Shown in pieces: positions 9,436 to 18,721 of a stretch of DNA of 64,000 nt; the first letter of the stretch is position 1; each line of letters begins with the position of its first letter. The notes under the pieces are model-generated. The model saw only the letters and a list, made by a program, of their open reading frames with translations, was not told the origin of the DNA and did no database searches. The stretch is from Gammaproteobacteria bacterium (GTDB lineage: Bacteria; Pseudomonadota; Gammaproteobacteria; Enterobacterales; Alteromonadaceae), in NCBI GenBank assembly GCA_018826295.1, contig JAHJZX010000008.1, positions 1 through 64,000 on the forward strand, read 5' to 3'. Made by a program: the position numbers and the translations under genes.

Positions 9436-9598
9436 GCTGCATCTCTGAATTTGTTTTAACCGCCCTGCACTGTTGGCAGAGCCTAAGCAGTAGTCATTGC
9501 CTGCTTTAATGTCTTAATACTAGCTACTGATATTAATTGCGTGAAGTGATATATTTACAACTCTGTATTTCATTTTTTGAAATAGATGTGGATTAGCT
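9436..9598. promoter_or_regulatory. ilvC-ilvY divergent control region
   Basis: The 163-bp gap between the divergent starts is the expected place for the IlvY operators that activate ilvC in response to acetolactate in enteric bacteria. It contains AT-rich stretches such as TAATACTAGCTACTGATATTA, but no exact operator was assigned. Confidence 0.45.
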
Positions 9599-10483
9599 AT
9601 GGATATTCGTAGTGCCCAGTTGTTTCAGCATCTGGCCAGTAGTTTAAATTTCAGTAAAACCAGTGAGCAAATGTATGTTAGCGCGCCTACCTTAACCCGG
9701 GTGATCCAGCGACTGGAGCAAGAGCTGGGCGCGGAGTTGTTTTTCCGTGATAAAAGGTCCGTCAGGTTAACTCCTGCCGGCCAGCGCTTTGCCGGCTTTG
9801 TTCGCAACTGGCTGGATGAATGGCACCAGTTGCAGATAGACTTACAACTGGCCAGTGCTGAACTGAGCGGTGAAATTCGCCTGTTTTGCACTGTTACCGC
9901 CAGTTATAGCCATTTACCGGCGATTTTGGATCGTTTCCGCCTGAGTTGCCCGAAAGCAGAGATCAAGCTGACCACCGGTGATGCTGCCTCAGCCATTGAA
10001 AAAGTGCGATTGGATGAAGTCGATATTGCCCTTGCGGCCCATCCAGCCTACCTGCCGGCTAATCTGGCGTTTCGCAGTATTGCCAATTTGCCTGTAATGC
10101 TGATAGCCCCAACAATACCTTGTAAAGTTAACGACTTACTTCAGCAACAGCCTATACCCTGGCACAAGATCCCACTGATTATGCCTGAGCATGGCCCGGC
10201 GCGCAGCCGCTTCGACCGTTGGTTACAAGATATGGCAATATCGCCACAGGTAGTGGCAAAAGTTGATGGGCACGAGGCTATGGTATCAATGGTGGCTTTA
10301 GGTACCGGCGTAGCGTTAGTCGCTGATGCGGTGGTCAGTAACAGTCCGGTGAAAGATCGTGTCCGCACCCTGAAGCTGGACTACCGCTTTGAACCTTTTG
10401 ACCTTGGTGTCTGTATGCTGAATAAGCGGCTGCACGAGCCGCTTATCAAAGCATTCTGGCAATTGGCCACAGCAAAAAACTAG
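9599..10483 (+). CDS. ilvY: LysR-family activator of ilvC
   Basis: A 294-residue LysR-type regulator. The N-terminal helix-turn-helix contains FSKTSEQMYVSAPTLTRVIQRLE (given here as FSKTSEQMYVS then APTLTRVIQ) and the following ELFFRDKRSVRLTPAG wing. The C-terminal periplasmic-binding-like effector domain follows. Serine-alanine-proline-threonine-leucine-threonine-arginine in the recognition helix and the position divergent to ilvC identify it as IlvY. It should sense acetolactate substrates and activate ilvC. Confidence 0.92.
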   Translation: MDIRSAQLFQHLASSLNFSKTSEQMYVSAPTLTRVIQRLEQELGAELFFRDKRSVRLTPAGQRFAGFVRNWLDEWHQLQIDLQLASAELSGEIRLFCTVTASYSHLPAILDRFRLSCPKAEIKLTTGDAASAIEKVRLDEVDIALAAHPAYLPANLAFRSIANLPVMLIAPTIPCKVNDLLQQQPIPWHKIPLIMPEHGPARSRFDRWLQDMAISPQVVAKVDGHEAMVSMVALGTGVALVADAVVSNSPVKDRVRTLKLDYRFEPFDLGVCMLNKRLHEPLIKAFWQLATAKN

Positions 10484-10508
10484 GGCCGAAGCCAGCTGCC
10501 CGGTTGAG

Positions 10509-10928
10509 CTATTTGACCACTTTCAAATGTGAAACTTTTTTCGTCTTCGGCGGTGTTGGTGGCTCAGGCTCGTCGTCCAACGCCTCGGCATATAGCTCAG
10601 CGTCATCCTCTTCTTCTTCCAGAGTAAACACTGTGCCGGCACCGTTTTCGCGGGCATATATTGCCAACACCGCTTGCACAGGTATGTACAGCGCAAAAGG
10701 CTGGCCACCAAAACGGGCATTAAAAGTCACCGCATCATTGCCCAGCTGCAGGTTTCCTACGGCAGAGGGGTTAATGTTTAGTACTATCTGGCCATTTTGC
10801 ACAAATTGCACCGGTACCTTAACCTTCGGGAAAGTGGCGTCAACAACTAAGTAAGGTGTACCCTCGTTGTCAACAATCCATTCATAAAACGCCCTGAGTA
10901 AATAAGGGCGGTTTGGCGTCATCTTCAT
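10509..10928 (-). CDS. sspB: ClpXP protease specificity-enhancing factor
   Basis: Adaptor that brings ssrA-tagged proteins and RseA fragments to ClpXP. The 139 residues begin MKMTPNRPYLLRAFYEWIVD, the conserved SspB core. FNARFGGQ near residue 70 belongs to the tag-binding groove. An acidic and proline-rich linker (EEEEDDAELYAEALDDEPEP) leads to a C-terminal VSHLKVVK tail that docks on the ClpX zinc domain. Its ATG overlaps the sspA stop by one base (TAATG), so the two are translationally coupled. Confidence 0.96.
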   Translation of the reverse strand: MKMTPNRPYLLRAFYEWIVDNEGTPYLVVDATFPKVKVPVQFVQNGQIVLNINPSAVGNLQLGNDAVTFNARFGGQPFALYIPVQAVLAIYARENGAGTVFTLEEEEDDAELYAEALDDEPEPPTPPKTKKVSHLKVVK

Positions 10929-11566
10929 TACAGCTTCATTCCGCGGCGGATTTCACGCTCTGCATCACTTAACGATGCCTGAAATGCGTCCCGATCAAAG
11001 ATACGTGTCATATAGTTTTTCAGCTCTTTGCTACCCGGGCCGCTCAGCTCTATATTCAATTGCGGCAAGCGCCACAATAATGCAGCCATATAGCAGTCAA
11101 CCAGGCCGAACTCTTCACTCATAAAAAACGGCGCTTCGTTAAATAATGGTGCTATTGATAACAAACCTTCTTTCAGCTCTTGCCGCGCAGCAGCTGCCTG
11201 GTCATCACCACGCAAAATACTGCCTGCCAGGCGGTACCAGTCGTGTTCAATGCGGTACATCATCAAGCGTGCCTGACCACGGGCTACAGGATAAACCGGC
11301 ATCAGCGGCGGATGCGGAAAACGCTCGTCCAGGTATTCCATAATAATGTTGGCCTGATACAGTGCCAGTTCGCGATCCAACAAAGTTGGCAGGCTGCCGT
11401 ATGGGTTCACTTCATACAGATCTTCCGGCAGGTTGTCCTGCGTCACTTGCAGTATATCGACTGTTACGCCTTTTTCAGCCAGTACGATACGTACCTGATG
11501 GCTGAACATATCATCAGCAGCTGAGAACAGTGTCATCACTGGACGTTTGTTGGCAGTAATCGCCAT
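10928..11566 (-). CDS. sspA: Stringent starvation protein A
   Basis: A glutathione-transferase-fold protein that binds RNA polymerase and affects starvation and acid-stress transcription. The 212 residues start with MAITANKRPVMTLFSAADD. The thioredoxin-like N-terminal domain has NPYGSLPTLLDRELALYQ; the helical C-terminal domain carries the surface PHPPLMPVYPVARGQAR region. It forms an operon with sspB downstream and follows petABC, the order seen in pseudomonads and related bacteria. Confidence 0.95.
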   Translation of the reverse strand: MAITANKRPVMTLFSAADDMFSHQVRIVLAEKGVTVDILQVTQDNLPEDLYEVNPYGSLPTLLDRELALYQANIIMEYLDERFPHPPLMPVYPVARGQARLMMYRIEHDWYRLAGSILRGDDQAAAARQELKEGLLSIAPLFNEAPFFMSEEFGLVDCYMAALLWRLPQLNIELSGPGSKELKNYMTRIFDRDAFQASLSDAEREIRRGMKL

Positions 11567-11640
11567 GTTTTCCTCCGGAAAATTTAAAACGGCAAAGGGG
11601 CGCTAAGGCCCCTGTAAACATAACTAGTTGAAATAACTAA

Positions 11641-12378
11641 TTAATGTACATCTCTCCAATATTCTTTCTTCAGCAGGTAAGCTAAAACGAAGAATATCAG
11701 TAAAAACACCAGCACTTTAACGCCAAGCGCATGGGCTTCCAGTTTGGTAGGCTCACCAACGTATTCCAGATAGTTTACCAGATCTGCCACGGCGCGATCA
11801 TACTCTTCGCTGTTCATTTCGCCGCTGCCGTCGGTTTTTATACCAACATAGACCTGTTTTGCCTCACCATCTACCAGACGGGTTTCGTAGGCTTTGTAAG
11901 GTTTGCCCTGCAGCTCCTGCAGTACATGCGGCATACCTACCATTGGAAACACATCATTATTTACGCCAAAAGGGCGTGACGGGTCAGCATAAAAACTACG
12001 CAAATAAGTGTATAACCAGTCCGGGCCGCGCACGCGTGCCACGTTGGTTAGATCTGGCGGGGTAGCACCAAACCATTTTTCACCGCTTTTAGCAGACATG
12101 CTGTTAGTAATATGGTCACCGACTTTTTCACCGGTAAACATTAAATTCGCCATCCCTACATCTTCCGGAATATCCAAATCGCGGAACGTACGGATATAAC
12201 GTTGATACTGCATTTGGTGGCAACCCAGACAATAGTTCTGAAACAGCTTGGCACCATTTTGTAATGACACCTTGTCAGTCAGATCAATAGGCGCTTTGTC
12301 CAAGGGGACCGCCGGGCCAGCTGCCATCGCCAGTGACGATGCTAATAATGCTGCAGCAGACAATAACTTTTTCATCAT
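11641..12378 (-). CDS. petC: Ubiquinol-cytochrome c reductase, cytochrome c1 subunit
   Basis: Cytochrome c1 of the bc1 complex, 245 residues. It has a signal peptide (KKLLSAAALLASSLAMAAG), a single haem c site CLGCHQ near residue 51, and a C-terminal anchor (VLVFLLIFFVLAYLLKKEYW). The PMVGMPHVL segment probably supplies the sixth (Met) ligand. It accepts electrons from the Rieske protein and passes them to soluble cytochromes. The start codon overlaps the petB stop, showing coupled translation. Confidence 0.96.
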   Translation of the reverse strand: MMKKLLSAAALLASSLAMAAGPAVPLDKAPIDLTDKVSLQNGAKLFQNYCLGCHQMQYQRYIRTFRDLDIPEDVGMANLMFTGEKVGDHITNSMSAKSGEKWFGATPPDLTNVARVRGPDWLYTYLRSFYADPSRPFGVNNDVFPMVGMPHVLQELQGKPYKAYETRLVDGEAKQVYVGIKTDGSGEMNSEEYDRAVADLVNYLEYVGEPTKLEAHALGVKVLVFLLIFFVLAYLLKKEYWRDVH

Positions 12379-13652
12379 TAGGTTAACCTCACTGGCAGTG
12401 GTTTAGTCGCTTCATTTTTACTGTAGAAGAACAGCAGCACGAAGAAACCGAAATAGGTAAATGAGAACGTCTGTGACAGTAAAGTGTAGGTCGGTGTTGC
12501 CGGCAGTACGCCCAACACACCCAACGCTACAAAGCTAACACAGAAATTAACCAGGTTTATTTTGTGCAGGCTGCTACGGTAACGCACTGAGCGCACCTTG
12601 CCACGATCTAACCAAGGCAGCAGTGCCAATGCCAGAATTGCAGCAAACATCGCTACGGCACCCATAAATGGATGCGGAATAGCGCGCAAAATCGCATAGA
12701 AAGGCGTGAAATACCACACTGGTGCAATGTGCGCAGGCGTTTTCAACGGGTTTGCCGGCTCAAAGTTAGGTGGTTCAAGGAAGAAACCGCCACCTTCCGG
12801 GAAGAAGAAAATAACCCAGGCAAATACCAGTAGGAAACCGGCTACACCAACCATATCCTTCACCGTGTAGTAAGGGTGAAATGGTATCGCATCGACAATT
12901 ATCTTCTTACCACCACGAGTAAAGTACTGATGGAAAGTGAACTTCTTATCAGCCTCAGTTTGCTCAACAGTACCGTCGTTGTCTTTTTTAATTTCAATGC
13001 CGTCCGGATTGTTCGAGCCGACTTCGTGCAGTGCCATAATATGCAGGAACACCAGGATAACCAGCACCAACGGCAGAGCAATGACGTGCAGCGCAAAGAA
13101 ACGGTTTAATGTAGCACCGGAGATAACGTAGTCACCGCGGATCCACAGCGTTAAATCTTCACCGATAAACGGGATAGTACCGAAAATACCGATAATAACC
13201 TGGGCACCCCAGAATGACATCTGGCCCCACGGCAATAAATAGCCCATAAAGGCTTCGGCCATCAGTACCAGGAAAATTAACATACCGAAAATCCACAACA
13301 GCTCACGTGGTTTTTGGTAAGAGCCGTACATCATGCCACGCAGCATGTGTAGGTACACTACTACGAAGAATGCCGACGCACCGGTAGAGTGCATATAACG
13401 CAACAGCCAACCGTAATCAACATCACGCATGATGTACTCAACAGAAGCAAAAGCACCATCAGCAGAAGGCACATAGTTCATCGTTAACCAGATACCGGTC
13501 AGGATCTGGTTAACCAGCACTAACATGGCCAGTGAGCCAAAAAAGTACCAGAAGTTAAAGTTTTTTGGTGCCGGATACTGCATAACATGGAGGTTCATTT
13601 TCTCCATGAAGGGTAAACGGTATTCAATCCAACTCATCAGATTTTTAAACAT
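12378..13652 (-). CDS. petB: Ubiquinol-cytochrome c reductase, cytochrome b subunit
   Basis: Integral membrane cytochrome b, 424 residues with about eight membrane helices. Two b haems are held by paired histidines: YMHSTGASAFFVVVYLHM in helix B and FFALHVIALPLVLVILVFLH in helix D. The Qo-site signature appears as PPNFEPANPLKTPAHIAPVWYF, with the usual PEWY position reading as PVWY. Its ends overlap petA and petC by one base each, so petABC is one tightly coupled operon. Confidence 0.96.
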   Translation of the reverse strand: MFKNLMSWIEYRLPFMEKMNLHVMQYPAPKNFNFWYFFGSLAMLVLVNQILTGIWLTMNYVPSADGAFASVEYIMRDVDYGWLLRYMHSTGASAFFVVVYLHMLRGMMYGSYQKPRELLWIFGMLIFLVLMAEAFMGYLLPWGQMSFWGAQVIIGIFGTIPFIGEDLTLWIRGDYVISGATLNRFFALHVIALPLVLVILVFLHIMALHEVGSNNPDGIEIKKDNDGTVEQTEADKKFTFHQYFTRGGKKIIVDAIPFHPYYTVKDMVGVAGFLLVFAWVIFFFPEGGGFFLEPPNFEPANPLKTPAHIAPVWYFTPFYAILRAIPHPFMGAVAMFAAILALALLPWLDRGKVRSVRYRSSLHKINLVNFCVSFVALGVLGVLPATPTYTLLSQTFSFTYFGFFVLLFFYSKNEATKPLPVRLT

Positions 13653-14242
13653 CAGACAGTCCCCTCATCTTCACCAATTACGATGGTATTGTCGTCAACG
13701 TACATATACGGAGGGATTTGCAGATTGGACGGCGCCGGCACACTTTGGAAAACCCGGCCGGCCATATCAAACTTAGAGCCGTGGCATGGACAGAAGAAAC
13801 CAGAACTGACGCCCTCAACCTGCGCTGAAAAATCATCAGGCAGATAACTGGGTGAGCAACCGAGGTGGGTACAGATACCTACAGCAACAAAAATTTCAGG
13901 CTTTTTAGAGCGATGACGATTTTGTGCATAGGCGGGTTGTTGCGGTACCACTGATTCAGGATCACGTAATTTATCTTCGTGATTCGCCAGAGCTTCCAGC
14001 ATGGCCTGTGGCCGTTTTACAATCCATACCGGCTTACCACGCCACTCTACCCGGATTAACTGGCCCGGCTCAAGTTTACTGATATCGGCACTGACCGCAG
14101 CACCGGCTTGCTTGGCCTTTTCACTGGGGTTCCATGACGCGATAAAAGGCACGGCAGCTCCGACGGCACCAACACCCCCCACTACTGAGGTAGCAATGGT
14201 CAGGAAGCGGCGGCGACCTTGATCTACAGGCGCATTGCTCAT
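13652..14242 (-). CDS. petA: Ubiquinol-cytochrome c reductase, Rieske iron-sulfur subunit
   Basis: Carries the 2Fe-2S cluster of the bc1 complex; 196 residues. The N terminus has a twin-arginine-type signal anchor (QGRRRFLTIATSVVGGVGAVG). Cluster ligands are in box 1, CTHLGC near residue 127, and box 2, CPCHGS near 150. An insertion between them contains DDFSAQVEGVSSGFF. It is the first gene of petABC. A 245-bp gap separates it from rpsI upstream and contains the rpsI terminator. Confidence 0.96.
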   Translation of the reverse strand: MSNAPVDQGRRRFLTIATSVVGGVGAVGAAVPFIASWNPSEKAKQAGAAVSADISKLEPGQLIRVEWRGKPVWIVKRPQAMLEALANHEDKLRDPESVVPQQPAYAQNRHRSKKPEIFVAVGICTHLGCSPSYLPDDFSAQVEGVSSGFFCPCHGSKFDMAGRVFQSVPAPSNLQIPPYMYVDDNTIVIGEDEGTV

Positions 14243-14441
14243 CCACTTGTCTCCACGTTAACGCTTAAACTGAAGTTTAAGCGGCTGAATTTCAGCAATT
14301 ATTATAAATTGAAAAAATAACGCCGATCATAATGAAAAGCCCTGCTTTACACAAGGATTAAGGCGCACTGAATAGCTATTATCTTACAGCTTGGCGCTGT
14401 ATTGCCCGTTAGCACAGACACCAGGTTGTAAATTGCAGACA

Positions 14442-14470
14442 TAAAAAAGCCCGGCAATAATAGCCGGGCT
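14442..14470 (-). terminator. Intrinsic terminator after rpsI
   Basis: On the minus strand, AGCCCGGC/GCCGGGCT with a seven-base AT-rich loop is followed by six T. It lies 18 bp downstream of the rpsI stop and separates the ribosomal operon from petABC. Confidence 0.88.
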
Positions 14471-14487
14471 CTTGCACAACAAAACGA

Positions 14488-14880
14488 TTAACGTTTTGAG
14501 TACTGTGGACGTTTACGTGCTTTACGCAGACCCACTTTCTTACGTTCAACCTGACGCGCATCACGTGTCACGAAGCCTGCTTTACGCAGCGCCGGACGCA
14601 GTGATTCGTCAAATTCCATCAGTGCACGGGTAATACCGTGACGGATAGCACCGGCTTGACCGCTGATACCACCACCTTTAACAGTGATGTACAGGTCGAA
14701 TTTCTCAACCATATCAACCAGCTCTAATGGCTGACGCACTACCATGCAGGCAGTTTCGCGACCGAAATATTCTTTCAGACCACGCTGATTAACAACGATG
14801 TTGCCTGAACCGGCTTTTAAGAAAACGCGGGCCGTTGAGCTTTTACGACGACCAGTTCCGTAATATTGATTCTGTGCCAT
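14488..14880 (-). CDS. rpsI: 30S ribosomal protein S9
   Basis: Small-subunit protein whose basic C-terminal tail reaches the P-site tRNA. The 130 residues include [16 protein letters not shown] at the N terminus, [15 protein letters not shown] near residue 68 and the tail [11 protein letters not shown], the universal S9 ending. It lies 12 bp after rplM and is cotranscribed with it. Confidence 0.98.
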   Translation of the reverse strand: MAQNQYYGTGRRKSSTARVFLKAGSGNIVVNQRGLKEYFGRETACMVVRQPLELVDMVEKFDLYITVKGGGISGQAGAIRHGITRALMEFDESLRPALRKAGFVTRDARQVERKKVGLRKARKRPQYSKR

Positions 14881-14892
14881 GTTATGCTCCGA

Positions 14893-15321
14893 TTAAATAT
14901 CTAATACTTGCGGTTGCTGAGCAGCATGCTGATGCTCGGCGCCGGCGTAAACTTTCAACTTACGGAACATAGCGCGGCCCAGTGGACCCTTTGGTAACAT
15001 GCCTTTAATAGCAAGTTCCAGAACCATTTCTGGTTTCTTCGCGATCAGTTTCTCGAAGCTGATTTCCTTGATACCACCAGGGAAGCCAGTGTGAGAATAA
15101 TACATCTTGTTCTGTGCTTTGTTGCCGGTAACAGCCACTTTCTCAGCGTTAACAACGATGATGTAATCACCGGTGTCTACGTGTGGCGTGTACTCTGGCT
15201 TGTGCTTGCCACGTAAACGGGCAGCGATTTCTGTTGCGATACGGCCCAGCGTTTTACCTGTCGCATCAACAACGTACCAGTCGCGTGTTACGCTTTCTGG
15301 CTTAGCAGTAAAAGTTTTCAT
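14893..15321 (-). CDS. rplM: 50S ribosomal protein L13
   Basis: Early-assembling large-subunit protein, 142 residues, normal length. It begins [20 protein letters not shown] and contains [18 protein letters not shown] and the conserved [10 protein letters not shown] block near residue 82. It is the first gene of the rplM-rpsI operon. In Escherichia coli L13 represses its own operon through the mRNA leader; a leader of suitable length is present here. Confidence 0.98.
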   Translation of the reverse strand: MKTFTAKPESVTRDWYVVDATGKTLGRIATEIAARLRGKHKPEYTPHVDTGDYIIVVNAEKVAVTGNKAQNKMYYSHTGFPGGIKEISFEKLIAKKPEMVLELAIKGMLPKGPLGRAMFRKLKVYAGAEHQHAAQQPQVLDI

Positions 15322-15463
15322 TCATTCTATCCAAAATAACTTAGTTACACCTGACACCGTGCGGGCTAATGCAGCGGATGTCGTTAGCGTACCCCTTCGA
15401 GCACAAAAACTACCGGGCTAACGGTAGCAACAGGCTGTAACGTTGGCCGGGCGCGGATTATAT
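15322..15463 (-). promoter_or_regulatory. rplM promoter and untranslated leader
   Basis: A perfect minus-strand -10 hexamer TATAAT lies at 15458-15463 in an AT-rich stretch, giving a leader of about 130 nt. The leader holds a short hairpin CTACCG-TTAGCC-CGGTAG (15410-15427). Such leaders carry L13 autoregulation in other gammaproteobacteria. The regulatory role here is inference, and no good -35 was seen. Confidence 0.45.
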
Positions 15464-15523
15464 ATTAACCAATTATAAAAATCAGCCTTAAAATGCAAAA
15501 TTTATCTGTCACGGCAAAAAAAT

Positions 15524-16615
15524 TTACGGCAAATGCGGTTTCGCCAGATAATCATGCGATTGCATTTCCTGCAGCCGGCTGATGCAACGCTTAAATTCAA
15601 AGCTCAGGATGCCTTCGCTGTACAGTAATTCCAGCTTAACCTCAGCAGAAATAATCAGCTTGACGCTGCGCTCATAAAACTCATCAACCAGAGCAATAAA
15701 GCGCCGTGCCACATCGTCATTATGTCGCCCCATAGGTTTAACGCCGGACAACAGCACGGTATGGTACAACCGGCTCAGTTCCATATAATCGTATTGGCTG
15801 CGGGCACTCTCACATAATTGGCCAAAATCAAACCAAACAACGCCGTCGGCCTCATGCCGGGCCATAATTTGTCGGTTGGCTACGTCTATTGCCGTATTCT
15901 GCTGACGCGGCTCCGACGACAAAGCATTAAAATAATTCTGCAGGTTGGTATCCGCCTGCTGATCGAGCGGAAAATGATATATCTCGGCCTGCTCGAGTGT
16001 ACGTAGCCGGTAGTCAATGCCACTATCCACATTAACAATGCGGCTATGTTGTTTAATCAACTCAATTGCCGGTAAAAAACGGGCGCGTTGTAAACCGTTA
16101 CGATACAAGCCATCCGGCTCGATATTTGACGTTGCCACCAGCGTAATACCGCGGGCAAACAGCGCTTGCATTAAGGTACCCAATATCATCGCATCAGTGA
16201 TGTCAGAAACAAAAAACTCATCAAAACAGAGGATGTCGGTCTCTTGCTTAAAGCTATCGGCAACCTTTTCCAGCGGGTTACTCACGCCCTTCAGCAGTTT
16301 TAACTCTTCATGTACCCGGTGCATAAAACGGTGAAAGTGAATGCGCATTTTACGGCTTGTTGGCAGGCATTCGTAAAAGGTATCCACTAAATAGGTTTTG
16401 CCACGGCCAACACCGCCCCAAAAGTACAGCCCCTGCAATGGCTTAGCTTGGGTTGACTTACCAAATAAGCGGCTGATAACAGACGGTTTATCGTCCTTTT
16501 TTGCCACAAAATCATCATACAGCCGCTGCAACTGACTAACAGCAAACGCCTGGGCCGCATCCTGATGAAAGTCAGAGCGGGTTAAATCTTGCTGATATTT
16601 TTCTATCGGAGTCAT
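15524..16615 (-). CDS. zapE: Cell-division ATPase of the AFG1 family
   Basis: P-loop ATPase that binds FtsZ and modulates Z-ring constriction; 363 residues. Walker A is GGVGRGKTYLVD near residue 67 and Walker B is ILCFDEFFVSD near 128. VATSNIEPDGLYRNGLQRARFLPAI is the typical sensor region (quoted in part: VATSNIEPDGLY). It is divergent from zapG, as in Escherichia coli, where the pair lies beside rplM and degQS. Confidence 0.94.
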   Translation of the reverse strand: MTPIEKYQQDLTRSDFHQDAAQAFAVSQLQRLYDDFVAKKDDKPSVISRLFGKSTQAKPLQGLYFWGGVGRGKTYLVDTFYECLPTSRKMRIHFHRFMHRVHEELKLLKGVSNPLEKVADSFKQETDILCFDEFFVSDITDAMILGTLMQALFARGITLVATSNIEPDGLYRNGLQRARFLPAIELIKQHSRIVNVDSGIDYRLRTLEQAEIYHFPLDQQADTNLQNYFNALSSEPRQQNTAIDVANRQIMARHEADGVVWFDFGQLCESARSQYDYMELSRLYHTVLLSGVKPMGRHNDDVARRFIALVDEFYERSVKLIISAEVKLELLYSEGILSFEFKRCISRLQEMQSHDYLAKPHLP

Positions 16616-16738
16616 TTTTAATTACTTGAAAGCCGGCACCATAAACCCTAAATAACAGCGATAATAGTAACATGCCTTACCACTGCCGATAAGAAGTTAG
16701 GTTACACTGTCGATAGAAATTGCCCTGCAGGAGTTGTT

Positions 16739-17194
16739 ATGGAATATCTTTACATTGTTATGTGGTTAGTTATCGGTCTGGTCGTCGGCGCTGTGAGTGC
16801 CCGTTTGCTGACACTGAAGCAGTTAAACCGCAACAAACTGAAGCTTGAGCTGGAAAATAGCCAGGCGCAGTTAGCTAAGTATCGCCACGATGTGTCAACT
16901 CATCTGGAAACCACTAATCAGCTGATGACGCAATTGCAGGACAATTACGCCCGCATCGCCCGGCATATAGCCGATTCCCGCATGCAGTTGGTTGAGCAGC
17001 CAACAGAGTCGGTAAAACAAGATCTGAACTACCTGTCTGGCGATACTGCGGCCTATATCCGTCAATCATTGCATCAGATTGATGAAAAACGCCGGGTGTA
17101 CTCAGAGGCCGAGGCTGAAAAACAGCCGCTGGATTATTCCGGACAGGCCAGCGGTTTGATCAAAGAATACCGGCACAGCAAAGCCGACAAATAA
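16739..17194 (+). CDS. zapG: Inner-membrane division/envelope protein, YhcB (DUF1043) family
   Basis: A 151-residue protein with one N-terminal transmembrane helix (YIVMWLVIGLVVGAVSARLL). A long amphipathic coiled coil follows (about residues 30-85, LELENSQAQLAKYRHDVSTH), then a polar tail. This is the layout of YhcB/ZapG, which links cell division and envelope growth. It lies between zapE and degQ, its standard location. GGAG precedes the ATG. Confidence 0.9.
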   Translation: MEYLYIVMWLVIGLVVGAVSARLLTLKQLNRNKLKLELENSQAQLAKYRHDVSTHLETTNQLMTQLQDNYARIARHIADSRMQLVEQPTESVKQDLNYLSGDTAAYIRQSLHQIDEKRRVYSEAEAEKQPLDYSGQASGLIKEYRHSKADK

Positions 17195-17282
17195 TTTGTT
17201 ACATATCACGAAAACTACATGCTGAACTTTTTCTGTTAATACACGTTCTTAGTCGCATATCGCAAAAGGAGACTATTACGCT

Positions 17283-18632
17283 ATGAATATGAAATTGTCA
17301 TTGCTTGGAGCTGCCGTTGCTACCAGTCTGATGTTGACAACAGCTGCGCCGGCGCACGCCAGGATCCCGTTTTTTTCTGCCGAACAGGAAATGCCCAGCC
17401 TGGCACCGATGCTGGAGCAGGCCACACCGGCGGTAGTGCATATCTCTGTAGAAGGTAGCCGCGAGATCCGCCAGCGCCTGCCCGAAGCATTCCGCTATTT
17501 CTTTGGCCAGCGTGGTCAGGGGGAATACCGGGAAGAGCGGCCTTTTAAAGGTTTGGGATCTGGCGTGGTAATAGACGCCGCTAAAGGTTATATCGTTACC
17601 AATAATCACGTTATTCAGGACGCTAACAATATCGAAGTACGGCTCAAAGATGGCCGGACGTTTAAGGCCAAAAAGCTTGGCGCTGATCCAGAAAGTGATA
17701 TCGCTCTGCTGCAAATAGAAGCCAAAAATCTTACCGCTATCCCGCTGGCAGATTCAGATAAACTGCGGGTTGGTGACTTTGCGATTGCCATTGGTAACCC
17801 CTTTGGTTTAGAGCAAACCGTAACCTCCGGTATTGTCAGTGCGCTGGGACGCGGCGGGCTTGGCATCGAAGGCTTTGAAGACTTTATCCAGACTGACGCT
17901 GCAATAAACAGCGGTAACTCGGGTGGCGCTCTGGTGAATATGCGTGGCGAGCTCATTGGTATTAATACCGCCATTCTCGGCCCCAACGGCGGTAATATCG
18001 GTATCGGCTTCGCTATTCCAGCCAATATGATGAAAAACCTGGCCGACCAAATCATCGAGCATGGCGAAATTCGTCGTGGCAGTTTAGGTATACGCGGTCA
18101 GGATGTCACTTCAGATCTGACAGAAGCCATGAACCTGAAAGTCAGCCGGGGTGCCTTTGTCAATGAAGTCGTACCCGACAGTGCGGCAGAAAGCGCCGGG
18201 CTAAAATCCGGTGATGTGATTATCAGCATGAACGGCAACAAAATCAGTGCCTTCGGCGAGTTGCGTGCCAAAGTTGCAACACTGGGTGCCGGCCGCAAAG
18301 CAGAATTGGGCATACTGCGTGACGGTAAAGAGCGCACAGTTACCGTTACACTGCAAGAAGTTAGCAGTGGCCAAGTGGCAGCAAGTCAGATGCACCCGAT
18401 GCTGGAGGGTGCTGAACTGGCTAATGGTGACGGTGGCGTAAAAGTCGGTGCAGTAGAAAATAACTCCGCCGCGGCTCAAATTGGCTTGGTTGAAGGCGAT
18501 GTTATTGTCGGCGTGAACCGGCAACGCATCAGCAATGTGGCTGATTTGCGCAAAGCGTTGGATAACCGCAGCGGTGTAGCAGCACTTAATATTCAGCGCG
18601 GCAACACTAACCTGTATATATTGATCCGCTAA
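17283..18632 (+). CDS. degQ: Periplasmic serine endoprotease of the HtrA family
   Basis: Signal-peptide HtrA protease and chaperone, 449 residues. The signal ends after APAHA (residue about 26). The trypsin-like domain has the catalytic triad His in TNNHVIQ (about 109), Asp in ESDIALL (about 139) and Ser in NSGNSGGAL (about 213). Two PDZ domains follow, about residues 260-350 and 370-449. Length and the degS neighbour favour DegQ over DegP. AAAAGGAG lies before the ATG. Confidence 0.93.
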   Translation: MNMKLSLLGAAVATSLMLTTAAPAHARIPFFSAEQEMPSLAPMLEQATPAVVHISVEGSREIRQRLPEAFRYFFGQRGQGEYREERPFKGLGSGVVIDAAKGYIVTNNHVIQDANNIEVRLKDGRTFKAKKLGADPESDIALLQIEAKNLTAIPLADSDKLRVGDFAIAIGNPFGLEQTVTSGIVSALGRGGLGIEGFEDFIQTDAAINSGNSGGALVNMRGELIGINTAILGPNGGNIGIGFAIPANMMKNLADQIIEHGEIRRGSLGIRGQDVTSDLTEAMNLKVSRGAFVNEVVPDSAAESAGLKSGDVIISMNGNKISAFGELRAKVATLGAGRKAELGILRDGKERTVTVTLQEVSSGQVAASQMHPMLEGAELANGDGGVKVGAVENNSAAAQIGLVEGDVIVGVNRQRISNVADLRKALDNRSGVAALNIQRGNTNLYILIR

Positions 18633-18636
18633 CCCT

Positions 18637-18671
18637 GGCTAGCCAGCAGTAGCAACCTATTGCTGGCTAGA
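18637..18671. repeat. Hairpin between degQ and degS
   Basis: CTAGCCAGCA and TGCTGGCTAG are 10-bp inverted arms around a loop of about 11 bases, directly after the degQ stop. There is no T-run, so it may attenuate or protect mRNA rather than terminate. Confidence 0.5.
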
Positions 18672-18721
18672 TATTAGTGTTATGCTATTGTCATCTGAAA
18701 CTGACCAATCCAGCGAATTTC

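Noticed and set aside
10504-10854. Plus-strand 116-codon serine-rich frame opposite sspB
   Set aside because: It is the mirror of the acidic tail of SspB; low-complexity serine runs arise from the reverse of Glu/Asp codons.
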